NCBI GenBank assembly: GCA_017051695.1
Contig: JAFIDK010000009.1
Coordinates: 37,267-101,266 of the forward strand
Source of the DNA: Algoriphagus aestuarii
GTDB taxonomy: Bacteria > Bacteroidota > Bacteroidia > Cytophagales > Cyclobacteriaceae
Length of the DNA stretch: 64,000 nucleotides
Reading direction: 5' to 3'
Positions 8,620-17,949 of this stretch are shown here, piece after piece. The translations under genes were made by a program, and so were the position numbers. The notes beneath the pieces are model-generated. The model was not told where the DNA came from. It saw only the letters and a program-made list of their open reading frames with translations, and searched no databases. Position 1 is the stretch's first letter; each line of letters begins with the position of its first letter.

Positions 8620-9714
8620 TTAAGCTTTTATTTCTACTACCTCAGTTTTTGATTCAGAGGCATTGCGAATGGCAATTTGTCGAGCGATTGTCTCGGCAAG
8701 ATTCATATATGCATCTCTTGTCAATCCGTTTTTCATCACTGCAGGGTAACCGGTGTCTCCACTTTCTCGGATACTCTGAACGATCGGGATCTCACCTAAT
8801 AGTGGGACTCCATATTTCTCTGCTAATCTCTTGCCACCTTCTTTACCAAACAAATAATATTTATTGTCAGGCAACTCTTCTGGCGTAAAATAAGCCATAT
8901 TTTCAACAACACCTAAAACGGGAACGTTAATTTGTGGCTGCCTAAACATGGATAATCCCTTGTTTGCATCCGCCAAAGCAATTTTCTGCGGGGTAGTTAC
9001 GATAACAGCTCCTGTCACTGGTACTGTTTGTACCATCGTCAGGTGAATATCAGATGTGCCTGGAGGTAAATCGATCAGAAGGTAGTCTAATTCACCCCAT
9101 TCTACATCGGAGATAAATTGCCTCAGTGCGGAACTTGCCATAGGACCTCTCCAAACTACGGCGCTATCGGCTGGAGTTAAAAATCCAATTGACATCAGCT
9201 TGACACCGTATTGGGTGATGGGAATGATGATGTTTTTCTCTCCTACTTTTTTGACAGAAGGTTGCTCTGCTTCGACATTAAACATAGTCGGCACAGAAGG
9301 ACCGGAAATATCCGCATCGATTAAACCTACTTTTGCTCCCAGTTCGGCCAATGCTACCGCTAAGTTGACCGATGTAGTAGATTTACCTACCCCACCTTTG
9401 CCAGAAGCAATAGCGATGATGTTTTTCACATTTGGAAGAACTGGTGCGGCATCTCTGACAGTTGTAACCTGGGAGGTCATTGATAGATCCCATTCTACCT
9501 CTTTGCCAAAATCGTTTTCAAGTTCTTCTAAACAATTATTTTTGATAACTTCTTTCAAAGGACAGGCAGGCGTAGTCAAAACCACATTGAAACTGACTTT
9601 ATTTCCTTCGATTTTTATATTTTGGATCATTCCCAAGGTGACCAAATCCTTTTTTAAATCAGGGTCTTGTACTCTGGAAAGGGTCTTGAGGATCGCTTCA
9701 GCAGATAATTGCAT
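8620..9714 (-). CDS. Mrp/NBP35-type P-loop ATPase, iron-sulfur cluster carrier
   Basis: A 364-residue protein with an N-terminal MIP18/DUF59 domain (residues 1-85, containing TTPACPLKE with Cys51) and a ParA/MinD-like ATPase domain. The deviant Walker A is GKGGVGKST (105-113), Walker A' follows as DADISGPS, and Walker B is in LLIDLPPGTSD. Homologues (Mrp, ApbC, NBP35) bind and pass on [4Fe-4S] clusters. The usual C-terminal CxxC pair of longer homologues is not evident; the nearby NifU protein may supply the cluster. It starts 163 bases from the divergent dnaG gene, so the spacer carries promoters for both. Confidence 0.9.
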   Translation of the reverse strand: MQLSAEAILKTLSRVQDPDLKKDLVTLGMIQNIKIEGNKVSFNVVLTTPACPLKEVIKNNCLEELENDFGKEVEWDLSMTSQVTTVRDAAPVLPNVKNIIAIASGKGGVGKSTTSVNLAVALAELGAKVGLIDADISGPSVPTMFNVEAEQPSVKKVGEKNIIIPITQYGVKLMSIGFLTPADSAVVWRGPMASSALRQFISDVEWGELDYLLIDLPPGTSDIHLTMVQTVPVTGAVIVTTPQKIALADANKGLSMFRQPQINVPVLGVVENMAYFTPEELPDNKYYLFGKEGGKRLAEKYGVPLLGEIPIVQSIRESGDTGYPAVMKNGLTRDAYMNLAETIARQIAIRNASESKTEVVEIKA

Positions 9715-9852
9715 CAGATGATTATTGAAATTTTTTGCAATTTAGGGCATCTATCCCTCTTAGAAAAGCCATCGGGGATACATAGTTTTCGAATAACTTC
9801 GGTAATTGCTAAATAGTTCGAATCGGAACGTCTCATTTTAACAGGAGAAAGA

Positions 9853-9860
9853 TACCTTTG
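9853..9860 (+). promoter_or_regulatory. -7 promoter element upstream of dnaG
   Basis: TACCTTTG matches the Bacteroidota housekeeping -7 consensus TAnnTTTG, 16 bases before the dnaG ATG. No clear -33 TTG element is seen at the ideal spacing. Confidence 0.45.
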
Positions 9861-9876
9861 TCACATAGTTCAACTC

Positions 9877-11817
9877 ATGGGAATCAGTAAGCTCACCACA
9901 GATAAAGTAAAAGAAAGAGTCGACATCGTAGAGGTGGTGGGGGATTATGTGCCTTTGAAAAAAAAGGGACAAAACATGTGGGCTTGTTGCCCATTCCATA
10001 ATGAGAAAAGCCCTTCTTTTTCTATTTCTCCCGCCAAACAGATCTATAAATGTTTCGGCTGTGGCAAAGCTGGAGACCCGATCCAGTTTGTCATGGATAT
10101 AGAAGGAATTGGATTTACAGAGGCGATCAGGCATTTAGCTGGGAAATATGGCATAGAGGTAGAGGAGGATCAGGAACGCACCCCAGAACAGGATCAAGCC
10201 CAGAGTGAAAGAGAAAGTTTATACATCGCATTGGGATTTGCCCGCGATTTTTTTGTGAAGAACCTTGAGACTGAGGAGGGCAAATCCATTGGTTTGAGTT
10301 ATTTCAAAGAGCGAGGTTTTACGCCTGGAATCATCGAAAAGTTTGATCTTGGATTTGCACTAGATGGTTGGGATCATCTATTGAAAGCTGCTAAATCCGC
10401 TGGTTTTCAAGAAGATATTTTGCTAAAAGCAGGTTTGATCCTGCAGAAAGAGGGAGATTCTAGCCGGGTTTACGATCGCTTCAGAGGTAGAGTCACTTTT
10501 ACCATCCACAATATTGGTGGCAAACCAATTGGTTTTGGTGCTAGGATTCTTACCAAAGACAAGAATCAACCGAAATACATCAATTCCCCAGAGACGGCAG
10601 TCTATCATAAAAGTGATGTCCTCTATGGAATGTATCAGGCCAAAAAGGCGATTCGGGATAAGGATAACTGTTATTTGGTAGAAGGATATACGGATGTCGT
10701 TTCCCTTCATCTTTCAGGAATAGAGAATGTTGTCGCCTCATCAGGAACGTCCTTGACTGATGGGCAGATCAAACTTATCAAGCGATTTACAGACCAAGTT
10801 ACCGTTTTGTACGATGGGGATTCGGCAGGGATAAAGGCCTCCTTGAGAGGAATTGATTTGTTGCTGGAAGGTGGCCTCAATGTCAAGGCAGTGGTATTTC
10901 CAGATGGAGAAGATCCTGACAGCTATTCACGAAAAGTAGGTTCTCAGGCTTTTCAAGACTATCTTCAAAATAACGCCAAAGATTTTATTGGTTTCAAAAT
11001 CGGGCTCTTCAAAGAAGAGTTTACCCGAAATCCGATCAGAAAAGCGGAGGTGATCCGGGAGGTCATTCAAAGCATTGGAAAAATTCCGGATCCGATTATC
11101 CGTTCGGTATATGCCAAAGAAGCAGCCACTTTATTAGAGGTAGAGGAGGATGTGATTCATGCAGAGCTGAATAAATCCTTCATCAAGAACCAGAAAAGTC
11201 AATATAATCCGCCACCTGAGCCCTTTGAGCAGCAGCAGACTGGATTCGAGGAGTTTTTGCCTACTGAAGAAAAATCATCTTTTGCTGAGATTCTCAAAGT
11301 TCAGGAACGTGAAATGGTCCGTCTTCTAATGAATTATGGTTGGGAGAAACTGGACCAGGAAGGATTGCATTTGTGTGATTATTTATTGGCAGAAACAGAA
11401 GAACTCGAGTTTACCACGCCTGTTTATACTAAAATACTTCTTACCTACAGACAGATATTGAGACGTGGAGAGGTGCCGACTGTGGAATTTTTTATCCGTC
11501 AAAAAGACGATGAAATGAGGCAGGAAATCATTGATTTGATTACACCTAGGCATGAAGTTTCTTCATATTGGCATGATAAACATCAGATTTATATCAATAC
11601 CGAAACAGACAATCTTTCTTTGACTGGCTTTAAAACGATATTAAGATTAAAAAGGAGGCTTGTTCAGAAAATGATGGAAGAAGCCAAACAAAAAATTAAA
11701 GCTGCTGAAAGTGAGAAAGAAGGAGATGCTAAAATTGATGAATTGCAAATGATTTATTTTGAGCTGAAAAAAGTACAGTTAGAAATCGACAAGGAGTTAG
11801 GAATAGTTATCGGCTAA
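9877..11817 (+). CDS. dnaG: DNA primase DnaG
   Basis: A 646-residue replicative primase that makes RNA primers for the lagging strand. The CHC2 zinc finger is C38-x2-H41 with C59-x2-C62 (CPFH ... KCFGCGKAGD). It is followed by the DnaG core and a TOPRIM domain with Glu269 in LVEGYTDVV and the Asp pair in LYDGDSAG (about 313-315). The C-terminal 200 residues are helical and match the DnaB-interaction region. Length is within the usual 600-660. The ATG at 9877 is followed by the conserved ISKLTTDKVKERVDIVEVV start. The gene stands alone between the divergent Mrp gene and ribBA. Confidence 0.96.
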   Translation: MGISKLTTDKVKERVDIVEVVGDYVPLKKKGQNMWACCPFHNEKSPSFSISPAKQIYKCFGCGKAGDPIQFVMDIEGIGFTEAIRHLAGKYGIEVEEDQERTPEQDQAQSERESLYIALGFARDFFVKNLETEEGKSIGLSYFKERGFTPGIIEKFDLGFALDGWDHLLKAAKSAGFQEDILLKAGLILQKEGDSSRVYDRFRGRVTFTIHNIGGKPIGFGARILTKDKNQPKYINSPETAVYHKSDVLYGMYQAKKAIRDKDNCYLVEGYTDVVSLHLSGIENVVASSGTSLTDGQIKLIKRFTDQVTVLYDGDSAGIKASLRGIDLLLEGGLNVKAVVFPDGEDPDSYSRKVGSQAFQDYLQNNAKDFIGFKIGLFKEEFTRNPIRKAEVIREVIQSIGKIPDPIIRSVYAKEAATLLEVEEDVIHAELNKSFIKNQKSQYNPPPEPFEQQQTGFEEFLPTEEKSSFAEILKVQEREMVRLLMNYGWEKLDQEGLHLCDYLLAETEELEFTTPVYTKILLTYRQILRRGEVPTVEFFIRQKDDEMRQEIIDLITPRHEVSSYWHDKHQIYINTETDNLSLTGFKTILRLKRRLVQKMMEEAKQKIKAAESEKEGDAKIDELQMIYFELKKVQLEIDKELGIVIG

Positions 11818-11862
11818 AACCAAACTTTCTTTGGCAGTATCCTGTTTTGTTAGGAAAGCGTG

Positions 11863-11870
11863 TAAATTTG
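11863..11870 (+). promoter_or_regulatory. -7 promoter element upstream of ribBA
   Basis: TAAATTTG, a full match to TAnnTTTG, ends 31 bases before the GTG start of ribBA. The leader is too short for an FMN riboswitch. Confidence 0.5.
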
Positions 11871-11901
11871 CTTTTCAGGAAAGAATTCAAACCCAATACA
11901 A

Positions 11902-13113
11902 GTGGAAAATTACCAATTAGATCCAATTGAGGATGCCATAGAGGCAATAAAAAATGGTGAAGTAATCATCGTAGTGGATGATGAGGATCGAGAAAATGAG
12001 GGAGACTTTGTTTGCGCAGCTGAAAAAATAACTCCTGAAATCGTCAACTTCATGGCAACTCATGGGAGAGGGTTGATTTGTGCTCCTTTGATTGAAGATC
12101 GGTGCGAGTCACTGGGATTGGATATGATGGTAGGGAATAATACAGCAGCCTTCGAAACGCCATTTACAGTTTCGGTGGACTTGATTGGTCATGGTTGTAC
12201 GACTGGCATTTCTGCCTCTGATCGTGCCAAAACAATTAAAGCCTTGGTTGATGATAGCATTGACCCAAGCGAATTAGGTAAGCCAGGACATATTTTTCCG
12301 CTGAAAGCCAAAAGAGGGGGAGTTTTGAGGAGAGCGGGACATACAGAAGCGGCTATTGACTTTGCGAGATTAGCAGGGTTTTCACCGGCTGGGGTTTTGG
12401 TAGAAATAATGAATGAAGATGGTACCATGGCCCGTTTGGGCGATTTGGTCCAAGTTGCCAAAAAATTCGATCTGAAATTGGTTTCTATCAAGGATTTGAT
12501 TGCTTACCGATTGAAAAAAGAGACCTTGATCAAGCGAGAAATCGGAGTGGAAATGCCAACTGAATTTGGCGATTTTGATCTGATAGCTTTCAAACAAACC
12601 AATACCGAAGAAATTCACATGGCTCTTATCAAAGGTACTTGGGAACCAAATGAGCCTGTTTTAGTGAGAGTTCATTCCTCTTGTGTGACTGGGGATATTT
12701 TTGGTTCATGTAGATGTGATTGTGGCCCTCAACTACATGCTGCTATGGATATGGTAGAAAGAGAGGGAAAGGGAGTAGTTCTATATATGAATCAGGAAGG
12801 AAGAGGTATCGGTTTGATCAATAAGCTTAAAGCCTACAAGCTTCAAGAGCAGGGAATGGATACTGTTCAGGCCAATTTGGCTTTGGGATTACCAATGGAT
12901 AGCAGAGATTATGGTGTTGGTGCACAGATTCTTCGGGATTTGGGAATCAGCAAAATCAAATTGATTTCCAACAATCCTCAAAAAAGAGTCGGTTTAATTG
13001 GATACGGATTAGAGATAGTGGAGCAGGTAGCAATCGAAATAAAACCAAATCCTCATAATGAGAGATATCTGCAAACCAAAAGAGATAAAATGGGACACAA
13101 TATTTTGAAATAA
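11902..13113 (+). CDS. ribBA: Bifunctional DHBP synthase / GTP cyclohydrolase II
   Basis: A 403-residue fusion of two riboflavin-pathway enzymes. The RibB half (residues 1 to about 200) has [11 protein letters not shown], which binds ribulose 5-phosphate and metal, and [16 protein letters not shown]. The RibA half (about 205-403) has the zinc cysteines in [17 protein letters not shown] (about 260-275), the [13 protein letters not shown] loop and [17 protein letters not shown]. The protein makes 3,4-dihydroxy-2-butanone 4-phosphate and opens the GTP ring. Translation starts at GTG, as no in-frame ATG precedes the conserved N-terminus. All active-site residues I can check are present, so both halves should work. 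Confidence 0.95.
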   Translation: MENYQLDPIEDAIEAIKNGEVIIVVDDEDRENEGDFVCAAEKITPEIVNFMATHGRGLICAPLIEDRCESLGLDMMVGNNTAAFETPFTVSVDLIGHGCTTGISASDRAKTIKALVDDSIDPSELGKPGHIFPLKAKRGGVLRRAGHTEAAIDFARLAGFSPAGVLVEIMNEDGTMARLGDLVQVAKKFDLKLVSIKDLIAYRLKKETLIKREIGVEMPTEFGDFDLIAFKQTNTEEIHMALIKGTWEPNEPVLVRVHSSCVTGDIFGSCRCDCGPQLHAAMDMVEREGKGVVLYMNQEGRGIGLINKLKAYKLQEQGMDTVQANLALGLPMDSRDYGVGAQILRDLGISKIKLISNNPQKRVGLIGYGLEIVEQVAIEIKPNPHNERYLQTKRDKMGHNILK

Positions 13114-13184
13114 AATTGTGTTAAATTAATTCTGTAAAAAGAAGTTTTGTTAACCCAGACATAGGATTAATCGTAGAATCAGGC

Positions 13185-13835
13185 ATGACAGAAACCATGA
13201 AAAAAGCAATATTCACCCTAAGCTTGATTTTCTTGGGCCTTGTTACAGTCATGGCCCAAGAGCAATTTCCTTCTCAGATTTGGCATAAAGGAAATATTTA
13301 TGGAACAGATGGGCAGACCTATGGCGGTTTGATAAAGTACGATCTAGATAATAATCTGGTCCAGTTAAAAAGTGAAAGTATCATCACATTCACGGCCTCC
13401 AATGTTTCTAATTTTGAAATCTATGATGAAATCTACGGAGGAATCAGAAACTTCTACAGCCTTCCCTATAGCCTGAACGGCGACTACGAAACACCCATAT
13501 TTTTTGAAGTTTTGACTCAGGGAGATAACATCGCTCTACTTTGTAGAGAATACATCGCTACTGACTCCAGAAGTATGGGGGGGTATGGTGCCATGGGGAT
13601 GAACCCATTTTGGGGACCTCAGACAATGATGGGATATAGATTGGCTTTTAATTATTACTTTTTTAAAGACGGGAGAATTCAGAAATATAGTCTGAAGAAA
13701 AAAGATCTTTATGATTATCTCACAGGTCATGACCAAGAGATCGATTTGTTTATGAGAAAAAACAGATTGGAACATGACAAGCGTGGAGATTTACTACGGA
13801 TCACTGCCTATTACAACGAACTGAACAAAAACTAA
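13185..13835 (+). CDS. Uncharacterised exported protein
   Basis: A 216-residue protein with a clear signal peptide (KKAIFTLSLIFLGLVTVMA, cleavage before QEQF). ATG at 13197 would give the more typical MKKAIF start; ATG 13185 adds four residues. The mature part is beta-rich and Tyr-rich (YGTDGQTYGGLIKYDLDNN, ITFTASNVSNFEIYDE) with a short GGYGAMGMNPFWGP segment. I recognise no family; proteins of this type are common and unnamed in Cytophagales. Its TAA overlaps the surE ATG by one base (TAATG), so the two are translationally coupled, though no functional link is known. Confidence 0.75.
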   Translation: MTETMKKAIFTLSLIFLGLVTVMAQEQFPSQIWHKGNIYGTDGQTYGGLIKYDLDNNLVQLKSESIITFTASNVSNFEIYDEIYGGIRNFYSLPYSLNGDYETPIFFEVLTQGDNIALLCREYIATDSRSMGGYGAMGMNPFWGPQTMMGYRLAFNYYFFKDGRIQKYSLKKKDLYDYLTGHDQEIDLFMRKNRLEHDKRGDLLRITAYYNELNKN

Positions 13836-14614
13836 TGTCCAAACCATTAATTCTCGTCTCCAATGATGACGGAATCACTTCTAAAGGAATAAGAATTCTT
13901 GTTTCTGCCATGAAGAAATTGGGAGAAGTGGTAGTAGTAGCTCCAGATAGTCCACAGTCTGGAATGGGACATGCGATTACGATCGGAGAAACTCTGCGGC
14001 TTTCATCAGAAGATATTTTTGAAGATGTCAAGGCATATAAATCCAGTGGAACCCCTGCTGATTGTGTTAAACTTGCCAAACATCACGTTCTGAAAGGGCG
14101 CACCCCAGATCTTGTGGTAAGTGGGATCAATCATGGATCTAATACTTCCATATCTGTTTTATATTCAGGTACGATGTCCGCCGCGATAGAGGGAGCATTG
14201 GAAGGGTTGCCATCTATTGGATTTTCTCTTTGTGATTACTCTTCCAATGCGGATTTTTCTCATGTAGAGGAATGGGTAGAGAAAATAGTACTTCAGGTAT
14301 TAAAAAACGGGATTACAAAAGGGATCGCATTAAATGTCAATTTCCCGCCAAAAAGGAACGAGAAGATAAAAGGAATAAAAATCTGTCGACAAGCTGAGGC
14401 CAAATGGCAGGAAGAATTCGATGAAAGAGTAGATCCAAACGGCAGGAATTATTTTTGGATGGCAGGTAATTTTGTAAATTTTGACAAAGGAGAAGACAAC
14501 GATGAGTGGGCGATTGCAAATAATTATATTTCAATCGTTCCTTGTCAATATGATTTGACTGCACATCATGCGATCAGTCAAATGAATAAAGATTGGGATT
14601 GGGAGAATCTCTAA
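13835..14614 (+). CDS. surE: 5'/3'-nucleotidase SurE
   Basis: A 259-residue SurE family phosphatase that removes phosphate from nucleoside 5'- and 3'-monophosphates. The metal-binding Asp pair is in LVSNDDGITSKGI at the N-terminus, VVAPDSPQSGMGHAIT follows, and SGINHGSN supplies the Asn ligand. The end of the protein carries the usual AxxxxYISIVPCQYDLTAH. Length is normal. It shares a TAATG junction with the preceding exported protein. A low-GC hairpin follows at 14644. Confidence 0.94.
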   Translation: MSKPLILVSNDDGITSKGIRILVSAMKKLGEVVVVAPDSPQSGMGHAITIGETLRLSSEDIFEDVKAYKSSGTPADCVKLAKHHVLKGRTPDLVVSGINHGSNTSISVLYSGTMSAAIEGALEGLPSIGFSLCDYSSNADFSHVEEWVEKIVLQVLKNGITKGIALNVNFPPKRNEKIKGIKICRQAEAKWQEEFDERVDPNGRNYFWMAGNFVNFDKGEDNDEWAIANNYISIVPCQYDLTAHHAISQMNKDWDWENL

Positions 14615-14643
14615 AGGAATTATTTCTTCCTTTTCTTTTTTTG

Positions 14644-14667
14644 AAAAATCCAATCAAAGGATTTTTT
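14644..14667 (+). terminator. Probable terminator behind surE
   Basis: AAAAATCC-AATCAAA-GGATTTTT is an 8-bp stem, A-T rich, ending in a six-T run. The low GC content makes it weaker than the other terminators in the window. Confidence 0.5.
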
Positions 14668-14746
14668 CGTACGTGCTGGAGACAGAAATTCTGTGCTGGT
14701 AATTGATGAAGAATTAATTATCAAGATTAAAATATTTTGTCGATAA

Positions 14747-16756
14747 TTGAAGTTGAAAATTTTTAGAGTGAAAAGACTGATTACCAAATTATTGCTTCTA
14801 TTATTGGTTTCCGCATGGTCTCATGAGGGGCTTTCTCAGTCTATTGTTAATCTGGACAGCCTTAAATCAGTACTTAACCAAGCAGAAGGAGGGAATAGAA
14901 TTCAAGTCTTGAATTTACTAGCCAGTAACCTCCGGGAATCAGAGCAAGAACTTGCATTAAATTATGCGCTAGAAGCTGAAATGCTGGCCAAAGCTGCGGC
15001 TGATCTTTCAGGTGAAAGCCTCGCGAAAGAAAATATAGGTTGGATTTATTATCGGAGGGGAAGATGGCAAAGAGCTTTTGATTATTCAAAGGAAGCATAT
15101 GAGTTAGCTATAGAAGCTAACAATATGAATGTAGCTGCTAGACTCTTGAACAGCATGGGTGCACTCTATTATGAGCAGCACAATTTTGATAAAGCCATTG
15201 AGCAGTTTAAAAAAGGCTACTTGCTGAGCAAAAAACAAGGCGATTTGTATACGCAGATCAGAAGTTTAAACAATGTAGCCTTCAATTTCAGCGCAAAAGG
15301 CGAATATGATTCTGCTCTTTATTATGCGAAATATTCTATCCTTACCAATCAAAAAGCCGGTTCGCCATATTTAACAGCTTTTGCCAATCGGGTAATCGGA
15401 GATATTTATTTCAGCAGGGGAGAATATGACAGTGCAGCTCAGATTTTTGAAGGTTCATTAAAGGATTCAAGAATCCAGAATGTTAAAACCACCGAAGCGA
15501 GTGTCACACATCGGCTTGGTGCCACATACTTGAAGTTGGGTAGATTAGATGATGCAAAAAAGATCCTGCTTGAGGGAATCGAAGTGTCTAAGGAGAATAA
15601 ATTTTTAGATGAGCTCGCAAAGAATTACAAATACTTAGCAGAGGTAAATGAGGCAAATGGAAATATTGCTAAAGCCTATGAGAATCAAAAAACATATCTG
15701 CTATTAAACGACTCCTTGGTTAATAAAGGGAACAGAGATAGGATTGCCCTTTTGCAGGGCATGTTTCAGGAAAATCTAGACCAGTCTGAGCTGAATTTAC
15801 TCCGGGCTCAAAATGAAAACCAAGCTCAAAGAATTCAACTGAATAGGAGAAATAATCTCATCGTTGGTATTGCTGTCTTGTTAATTGTAGGATTGGCTAC
15901 TTGGCTTTATGTTTTGAACAGGAATATAAATAAGTACAATAAAGATTTACTAAAGCAAAAAGAGAAGATTAAAAAACAGAATAAAGACCTGGAGGCGAAG
16001 TCCCTACAGCTAGAAAAAATAAATGAAACCAAGAATAAGCTGTTTTCTATTTTGGGACATGACCTAAAAGGGCCTGTAGGACAAGTTAAGTCTGTAGTTG
16101 ATCTTTTAATGAGAGGAGCTTTGAGTAAAGATGAATTTGATCAGCTTTTGATTACTTTAAATAAAGACATTGACACCGTTCATTTTACGTTAAATAATAC
16201 CCTGAAGTGGTCTATGTCTCAAATGGAAGGGTTTAAACTAAAGAAGTCCTGTTTCAATCTAACTGAAACTGTCAATTCAATCCTTGGGTTAATTAGTCCT
16301 CAGGTCAAAGGAAAAAGTCTCTCCATTTTCAATAAAATGGAGAATGACGTGTCAGTTTATGCAGACTCGGATTTAATAGAAGTAGTGGTTAGGAACATCT
16401 TGAATAACGCCGTGAAGTTTTCAAAGGTAAATGAAAGCATAGAAATCACCTCGTCTAGCGATGGTGAGATGATGAAATGGTGTGTCCAAGATCATGGTGT
16501 AGGTATGTCAAAATCTCAGATCAAACATATCTTAAGTAAAGAGTATGCGATAACGGATTCCCAAAAAGGAACGAATGAGGAAAAAGGCTCTGGTTTGGGA
16601 CTTCAGCTTTGTAAAGAGTTTGTCCGAATGAATGGAGGAGAAATCATCATCCAAAGCACTGAGGGAAAAGGAACAAAGATCTGTGTGACAATCCCGAAAT
16701 TTGATTTAATCCAAGAAGGAAACCCTCTCGAAAGCAAGGAAATCTTTCAGTCTTAA
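14747..16756 (+). CDS. TPR-containing sensor histidine kinase
   Basis: A 669-residue protein. It has a signal-anchor or signal peptide (about 10-31), four to six TPR repeats in the periplasm (about 45-320; for example AFDYSKEAYELAIEANN and DAAQIFEGSL), a coiled stretch, one membrane segment (about 370-390, VGIAVLLIVGLATWLYVL), a short coiled coil, then the kinase core. His438 in FSILGHDLKGPVGQ is the phosphorylated residue. The N box is NILNNAVKFS, G1 is DHGVGMS and G2 is GSGLGLQLCKEF. No receiver domain is fused and no response regulator is adjacent, so it is an orphan kinase of a type frequent in Bacteroidota. The start is TTG (14747 or 14753) or GTG (14768); no ATG fits. The 3' end overlaps the convergent gene by 51 bases. 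Confidence 0.88.
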   Translation: MKLKIFRVKRLITKLLLLLLVSAWSHEGLSQSIVNLDSLKSVLNQAEGGNRIQVLNLLASNLRESEQELALNYALEAEMLAKAAADLSGESLAKENIGWIYYRRGRWQRAFDYSKEAYELAIEANNMNVAARLLNSMGALYYEQHNFDKAIEQFKKGYLLSKKQGDLYTQIRSLNNVAFNFSAKGEYDSALYYAKYSILTNQKAGSPYLTAFANRVIGDIYFSRGEYDSAAQIFEGSLKDSRIQNVKTTEASVTHRLGATYLKLGRLDDAKKILLEGIEVSKENKFLDELAKNYKYLAEVNEANGNIAKAYENQKTYLLLNDSLVNKGNRDRIALLQGMFQENLDQSELNLLRAQNENQAQRIQLNRRNNLIVGIAVLLIVGLATWLYVLNRNINKYNKDLLKQKEKIKKQNKDLEAKSLQLEKINETKNKLFSILGHDLKGPVGQVKSVVDLLMRGALSKDEFDQLLITLNKDIDTVHFTLNNTLKWSMSQMEGFKLKKSCFNLTETVNSILGLISPQVKGKSLSIFNKMENDVSVYADSDLIEVVVRNILNNAVKFSKVNESIEITSSSDGEMMKWCVQDHGVGMSKSQIKHILSKEYAITDSQKGTNEEKGSGLGLQLCKEFVRMNGGEIIIQSTEGKGTKICVTIPKFDLIQEGNPLESKEIFQS

Positions 16757-17578
16757 TTCACTTTTTAGAATCCCTAATTCCACCATTTCAATCATTGCTT
16801 TTTTTAGTTGGGAAGTAGATATTTCCTCATTTATAGCCCAGGAGGTCTGCTGCAGCCAAAGTTCAACATCCTTTAATTTAAGATCATATTTAGAGGCAAT
16901 TTCCTGTGCAGCAACATTTGAGTTTTTAAGGTTTTCAGATTCTTTATAGATCAAATCCCGTAGTTCAAATAGTTTATCTCCGAATTCAGAAAGGGCTTGG
17001 TCTGTTGCCACGATCACAAAACATGGCCAAGGGCTGGGGACTTCTCCAATCCGCTTCATCTCACCCGAATCCACCCATGGTTTAGTGGTGTATTTTTCCC
17101 ATAAAAATAGATCAGGAGAATCGGCATGCATGGCTTCCAAAGCTCTAGGAAGATTACCTACAATTTTGAATCCCAATGTTTCTTTGTCCCAATTTTCTCT
17201 TTTCGCAAGCACGTAGGACATGAGCTGTGACCCGGATCCCATTCGGCTGATCAGAAAATTGGGAGTTTTGATTTCTTGAAGCGAATTTACAGGACACCTT
17301 CCATCACAATGTACTCCCCAAATCAAAGGAGAAATCACATGGTAACCGAGGATTTTGGATGGGTTTCCGTTTTCAAAATCCTGAAGAAAACTTTCTGTCA
17401 AAACAATGGCAATATCTGTCTCATCATTCCGAAGTGCTTTGTTCATTTGTCCCGAACCTCTGGATTCATCTACCCATTTTAATTGAATGTCATCTTCCAA
17501 AAATGGTTGTAAGGCAATCACTTTTTTCCATGGAAGATTGAAATGTTCAGGAACGCCGGTAATTCGGAGAGTCTTCAT
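16706..17578 (-). CDS. Substrate-binding-fold protein without signal peptide
   Basis: A 290-residue protein that resembles the type 2 periplasmic-binding fold of NMT1/SsuA-like proteins. Clues are an LRITGVPEHFNLPW start, GQMNKALRNDETDIAIVLTE, GVHCDGRCPVNSLQEI, ISRMGSGSQLMSYVLA, and a LEAMHADSPDLFLWE segment, all placed as in that fold. No signal peptide or lipobox is seen, so it is probably cytoplasmic, perhaps a binding or enzymatic offshoot rather than an ABC transporter part; no permease or ATPase is nearby. It runs convergent to the histidine kinase, and the last 17 codons overlap on opposite strands. The ligand is unknown. Confidence 0.7.
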   Translation of the reverse strand: MKTLRITGVPEHFNLPWKKVIALQPFLEDDIQLKWVDESRGSGQMNKALRNDETDIAIVLTESFLQDFENGNPSKILGYHVISPLIWGVHCDGRCPVNSLQEIKTPNFLISRMGSGSQLMSYVLAKRENWDKETLGFKIVGNLPRALEAMHADSPDLFLWEKYTTKPWVDSGEMKRIGEVPSPWPCFVIVATDQALSEFGDKLFELRDLIYKESENLKNSNVAAQEIASKYDLKLKDVELWLQQTSWAINEEISTSQLKKAMIEMVELGILKSELRLKDFLAFERVSFLD

Positions 17579-17725
17579 TAGTTGAAATCTATTGAATCGG
17601 TAAATGTAAATAAGGAGTTCTTTTTTTACTTCAGTTTTCTTAAAAATTGTTCGAGCTGATTATTTTCCAATTCTTAAGAAACGGGAATTGTTAATCATCT
17701 GAAAATATGTCTTCTAAAGACTGAA

Positions 17726-17932
17726 GGGCAATTAAAAGTTCATTTGCCCAAAGAAATGGCTGTGTCTGATTAAAGAATCATAGATTTGAAAGGCAAGGTT
17801 TTAGAACAAGGTATGATCCTACCAAGACGTGAAATTTTAGAATTAGATGTTACCGATATTAATGCAGGGATTTATATCTTTGAAGCATTCGATACGAAAA
17901 GAGCGCTACGGAAGCGTTTCATCAAGAATTAA
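17726..17932 (+). pseudogene. Decayed C-terminal T9SS sorting-domain fragment
   Basis: One frame reads GQLKVHLPKEMAVSD, a TAA stop (17771-17773), then RIIDLKGKVLEQG, then LELDVTDINAGIYIFEAFD, then KRALRKRFIKN and a terminal stop at 17930. That order of strands is the type A T9SS C-terminal domain (x-I-x-DLxGKVL ... LDVxxLxAGIYIxxxx ... KRFIKN). The usual YPNP start and any cargo domain are missing, and an in-frame stop interrupts it. It is most simply the tail of a lost secreted protein left behind after a deletion. It ends 17 bases before the aldolase ATG, so it now lies in that gene's leader or promoter region. Confidence 0.75.
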
Positions 17933-17949
17933 ACAAATCTAATTTACCT

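Noticed and set aside
9200-9721. Long plus-strand open frame opposite the Mrp gene
   Set aside because: It is the antisense shadow of a clearly identified gene and has no recognisable motif or start signal.
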